Of a stretch of DNA of 64,000 nucleotides, positions 61,937 through 64,000 are shown in pieces; within the stretch, counting starts at the first letter, position 1, and each line of letters starts with the position of its first letter. The notes below the pieces were generated by a model that saw only the letters and a program-made list of their open reading frames with translations, was not told where the DNA came from and made no database searches. Both the position numbers and the translations under genes were made by a program. Source of the stretch: DATMRF01 sp035566435 (GTDB taxonomy: Bacteria > Verrucomicrobiota > Verrucomicrobiia > Limisphaerales > UBA8199); NCBI GenBank assembly GCA_035566435.1, contig DATMRF010000054.1, positions 12,592 to 76,591 of the forward strand, given 5' to 3'.

Positions 61937-61938
61937 AT
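61852..61938. promoter_or_regulatory. Four 18-bp iterons at exact 23-bp spacing
   Basis: Copies begin at 61852, 61875, 61898 and 61921 (consensus CATTAAAACACAGTTGAT). The 23-bp period is just over two helical turns. The last copy overlaps the Fic ATG at 61937 by two bases, so a bound protein would block translation initiation or transcription. No ribosome-binding site lies between. A probable operator for self-regulation by the Fic protein's AbiEi-like N-terminus. Confidence 0.8.
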
Positions 61939-63484
61939 GCCTGAGACATTTAAAACCAAGCTGGCAGATGCATTGCAGCGCGCAACGGCGAGCGCTCGCA
62001 AGGATGTGGTGAAGTCTGTTTTGTTGCAGCGCGCCGACCGGGAACTGCTGACGGAACGCGGCTATCTTCAGGAAATCTGCAGGGGATGGTACCTGCTGAG
62101 CAGTCCGACCGGCAAAGAAGGAGAGAGCACGGCCTGGTATGGTGCGTTTTGGGATTTCCTGTCTGTGTATTTGGAAGACCGCTTTGGCACCGACTATTGC
62201 CTGTCTGCGGCTTCCTCAATCGACGCTCATATCGGAGCCAACGTAATTCCGCGGCAGGTCATCGCCCTCACGGCACGTGGCGGAAAGATGCAGCTTTCGT
62301 TGCCGCACAACACGTCGGTTTTGGTTTATCAGGATGCCAAAAACCTCCCCCGCAGGGTTGAAGTCGTTCAGGGAGTCCGGGCGATGTCGCTGGCTCTGGC
62401 ACTGTGCCGCATTCCCCCGGTCTTTTTCGAAAATCAGCCATTGAACGCTGAAATCGCCCTACGTGGGGTAAAATCAATCGACGACCTGGTCCGGATAATT
62501 CTTGAAAGCGGGTCTTCCGCCCTGGCGGCGAGATTCGCAGGGGCTTATCAGTTCCTCGGGGACAAGGAGAGGGCCGACCAGATCACCGACACGGTGCAAG
62601 CTGCGGGCATGAGTGTTCAGCCAAAAAACCCCTTCGACAAACCAGCTCCAGTATTCGTGGGGCCCAGGCGCCTGGCATCTCCCTATGCCGGCCGGATCGA
62701 AGCGCTATTTTGCACTCTCCGGGAACCCGTGCTCGAAGTCTTCAACGACATGCCGCCAAGCGCTGTTTCCGACCCGGAAGCTTATCTCGAGCATCTCGAG
62801 GCTGTTTACGAGCACGATGCTTACAACTCCCTTTCCATCGAAGGTTACCGGGTCACGCCTGAGTTGATCGCGAAGATCCGAGCGGGAGCATGGAATCCTG
62901 ACGGGAATCCTCAGGACCGTCAGCAAGTCGACGCGATGGCGGCCAAGGGTTATCAGGAAGCGTTCCGCCGGGTGAAACAGAGCGTGGGTCGCGTCCTGCA
63001 GGGCGAGAAGGCCGGCTCGGTGCTCCGGCAGGATTATCAGGAGTGGTATCGTGGTCTTTTCAGCGAATCCGTGCGCGCCGGGCTGTTGGAATCCCATCAT
63101 CTCGCCGGGCATCGCAGCGCCCCCGTCTACATCCGGGCATCGCGTCATGTGCCGCCGCCTGCCGAGGCGGTCAATGACGCACTCACCGCCCTTCTTGACC
63201 TGCTGGAGAGCGAGCAGGCAGCAATCGTTCGCGCCGTGCTTGGGCACTGGCTCTTCGGTTTCATCCACCCCTATATGGACGGGAACGGCCGGATGGCCCG
63301 GTTTCTCATGAATATCATGATGGCCTCTGGCAGGTACCCCTGGACCATCGTGCGTACCGCCCGAAGAAAAGAGTACCTCGACGGTCTTGAAGCAGCATCC
63401 GCAGAGCAGAACATTCTGCCATTCGCCAAATTCATCCGCGAAGAGATGAGCGTTGACTGGAGCAAGGAGCCTCCTCGGAAGTAG
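61937..63484 (+). CDS. Fic-domain protein with AbiEi-like N-terminus
   Basis: 515 residues. The N-terminal 200 residues resemble AbiEi-type antitoxins: a winged helix (VKSVLLQRADRELLTERGYL, then QEICRGWYLLSSP) and a following domain with YCLSAASSIDAHIGANVIP. The C-terminal Fic domain has the AMPylation motif HPYMDGNGRMAR at 444-455. An inhibitory-helix-like SLSIEG at 298-303 (S/T-x-x-x-E-G) precedes it, so the toxin is expected to be self-inhibited. Fusion of an AbiEi-like regulator and a Fic toxin gives a single-polypeptide toxin-antitoxin-like design. The iterons directly upstream support autoregulation. Start ATG 61937 lies inside the last iteron. Confidence 0.83.
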   Translation: MPETFKTKLADALQRATASARKDVVKSVLLQRADRELLTERGYLQEICRGWYLLSSPTGKEGESTAWYGAFWDFLSVYLEDRFGTDYCLSAASSIDAHIGANVIPRQVIALTARGGKMQLSLPHNTSVLVYQDAKNLPRRVEVVQGVRAMSLALALCRIPPVFFENQPLNAEIALRGVKSIDDLVRIILESGSSALAARFAGAYQFLGDKERADQITDTVQAAGMSVQPKNPFDKPAPVFVGPRRLASPYAGRIEALFCTLREPVLEVFNDMPPSAVSDPEAYLEHLEAVYEHDAYNSLSIEGYRVTPELIAKIRAGAWNPDGNPQDRQQVDAMAAKGYQEAFRRVKQSVGRVLQGEKAGSVLRQDYQEWYRGLFSESVRAGLLESHHLAGHRSAPVYIRASRHVPPPAEAVNDALTALLDLLESEQAAIVRAVLGHWLFGFIHPYMDGNGRMARFLMNIMMASGRYPWTIVRTARRKEYLDGLEAASAEQNILPFAKFIREEMSVDWSKEPPRK

Positions 63485-64000
63485 CGGCAGGTGACGGCGT
63501 CCGAGGTCAAACGCTTCGGTCGAGGGGGAGGAATAGGACTGATCGAGCGAGGTTAGCCTTGGGCGGCGTTAGGACCCGGAGGCGTGCGGAGTGGATTCAG
63601 TCGCCGAAGAGTGAGGGGTGCCCCCTAACGGATAACGGATAACGGATCGCACCACCGGTCCGTCAGAAAAAGAAATATACCGCCGACCCACCCTAACGGA
63701 TAACGGATGGGCCTAACGGATAACGGATAACGGATCGCACCAACGATCCGTCAGAAAAAGAGAAATCCCTCCGACCCACTCTAACGGATGACGGATCGAC
63801 CTAACGGATAACGGATCGCACAAGCGCGCCCTCCAGGAAAGGAACACCTTGCTCGCCAACCGCTTGCGCCAACCTGACGGATAATCCTAACGGATAACGG
63901 ATAACGGATCTCACCAACGATCCGTCAGAAAAAGAAACGTTTCGCTGCCCCACCCTAACGGATGACGGATGGACCTAACGGATAACGGATCGCATCGGCG
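63485..64000. repeat. TAACGGA heptamer array with hairpins, running off the window
   Basis: From 63626 to the end, short runs of TAACGGA (7-bp period, two to three copies per run) alternate with GACGGAT/ATCCGT inverted pairs. Three ACGGAT-10-ATCCGT-type hairpins followed by AGAAAAAG occur at 63642-63663 (one mismatch), 63730-63751 and 63904-63925. Higher-order units of roughly 90 bp repeat with CCACCCTAACGG joints. No gene is visible in the 516 bases after the Fic stop. The array resembles the GGTAACC array before the gp27-like gene in style, not in sequence. Confidence 0.7.

Noticed and set aside
63626..64000. CRISPR array at the window end
   Set aside because: The repeats are heptamers with hairpins, not repeat-spacer units.

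Overview
The window is GC-rich bacterial chromosome. Gene content and repeat style point to a Verrucomicrobiota member, most likely the Limisphaerales/Pedosphaera-like group (formerly subdivision 3). The pointers are an ECF sigma factor beside a WD40-fused Ser/Thr kinase, many secreted glycoside-hydrolase-like and pseudopilin-like proteins, abundant REP-like palindromes and a high share of non-ATG starts. This placement is inferred from gene families; no rRNA is present to confirm it.

Layout. 1-8.1 kb: a plus-strand fatty-acid/acyl-CoA block (patatin-like lipase cut by the window edge, PaaK/CapK-like ligase, thiolase, FadB/J-type bifunctional enzyme, acyl-CoA dehydrogenase). 8.2-11 kb: a secreted M14 peptidase and a small secreted Cys protein. 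11.5-17.7 kb: a signalling locus with an ECF sigma factor that appears to start at CTG, a secreted protein and a 1341-residue kinase with 14 WD40 repeats. 17.7-20.2 kb: a repeat-dense segment (a duplicated promoter-like box, a phased GGTAACC array, 30-bp hairpin repeats) around a solitary phage gp27-like gene, ending at a CAT-anticodon tRNA. 20.2-32.7 kb: a GH2 beta-galactosidase, a TlpA-like protein, DUF488, an O-antigen-ligase-like protein, DNA polymerase III delta', a sugar isomerase, an oxidoreductase and a glycoside-hydrolase-like protein. 32.9-36.1 kb: rpsL-rpsG-fusA. 36.2-48.3 kb: a degenerate EEP-fold membrane protein, a pseudopilin-like protein, purN, a TPR-sulfotransferase, a LamG/Ig-type secreted protein, a YgjP-type metalloprotease, LptF/G, an SDR and a GHL10-like hydrolase. 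48.6-52.4 kb: smc.

53.2-63.5 kb is the accessory region and the most interesting part. An AbrB/MazE-like gene and an N4-cytosine-type DNA methyltransferase lie on the left. Two compact divergent operons follow, each centred on a GHKL ATPase: on the minus strand a 784-residue ATPase with an Ig-like module between two unknown partners, and on the plus strand a PD-(D/E)XK-like nuclease followed by a MORC-like ATPase and two small proteins. On the right is a Fic-domain protein with an AbiEi-like N-terminus, preceded by four 18-bp repeats at exact 23-bp spacing, the last one covering its start codon. I read this as a MORC/MutL-type restriction-like defence island with no recognisable helicase, next to a Fic module that may be self-regulated. 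The window ends in heptameric TAACGGA arrays with hairpins.
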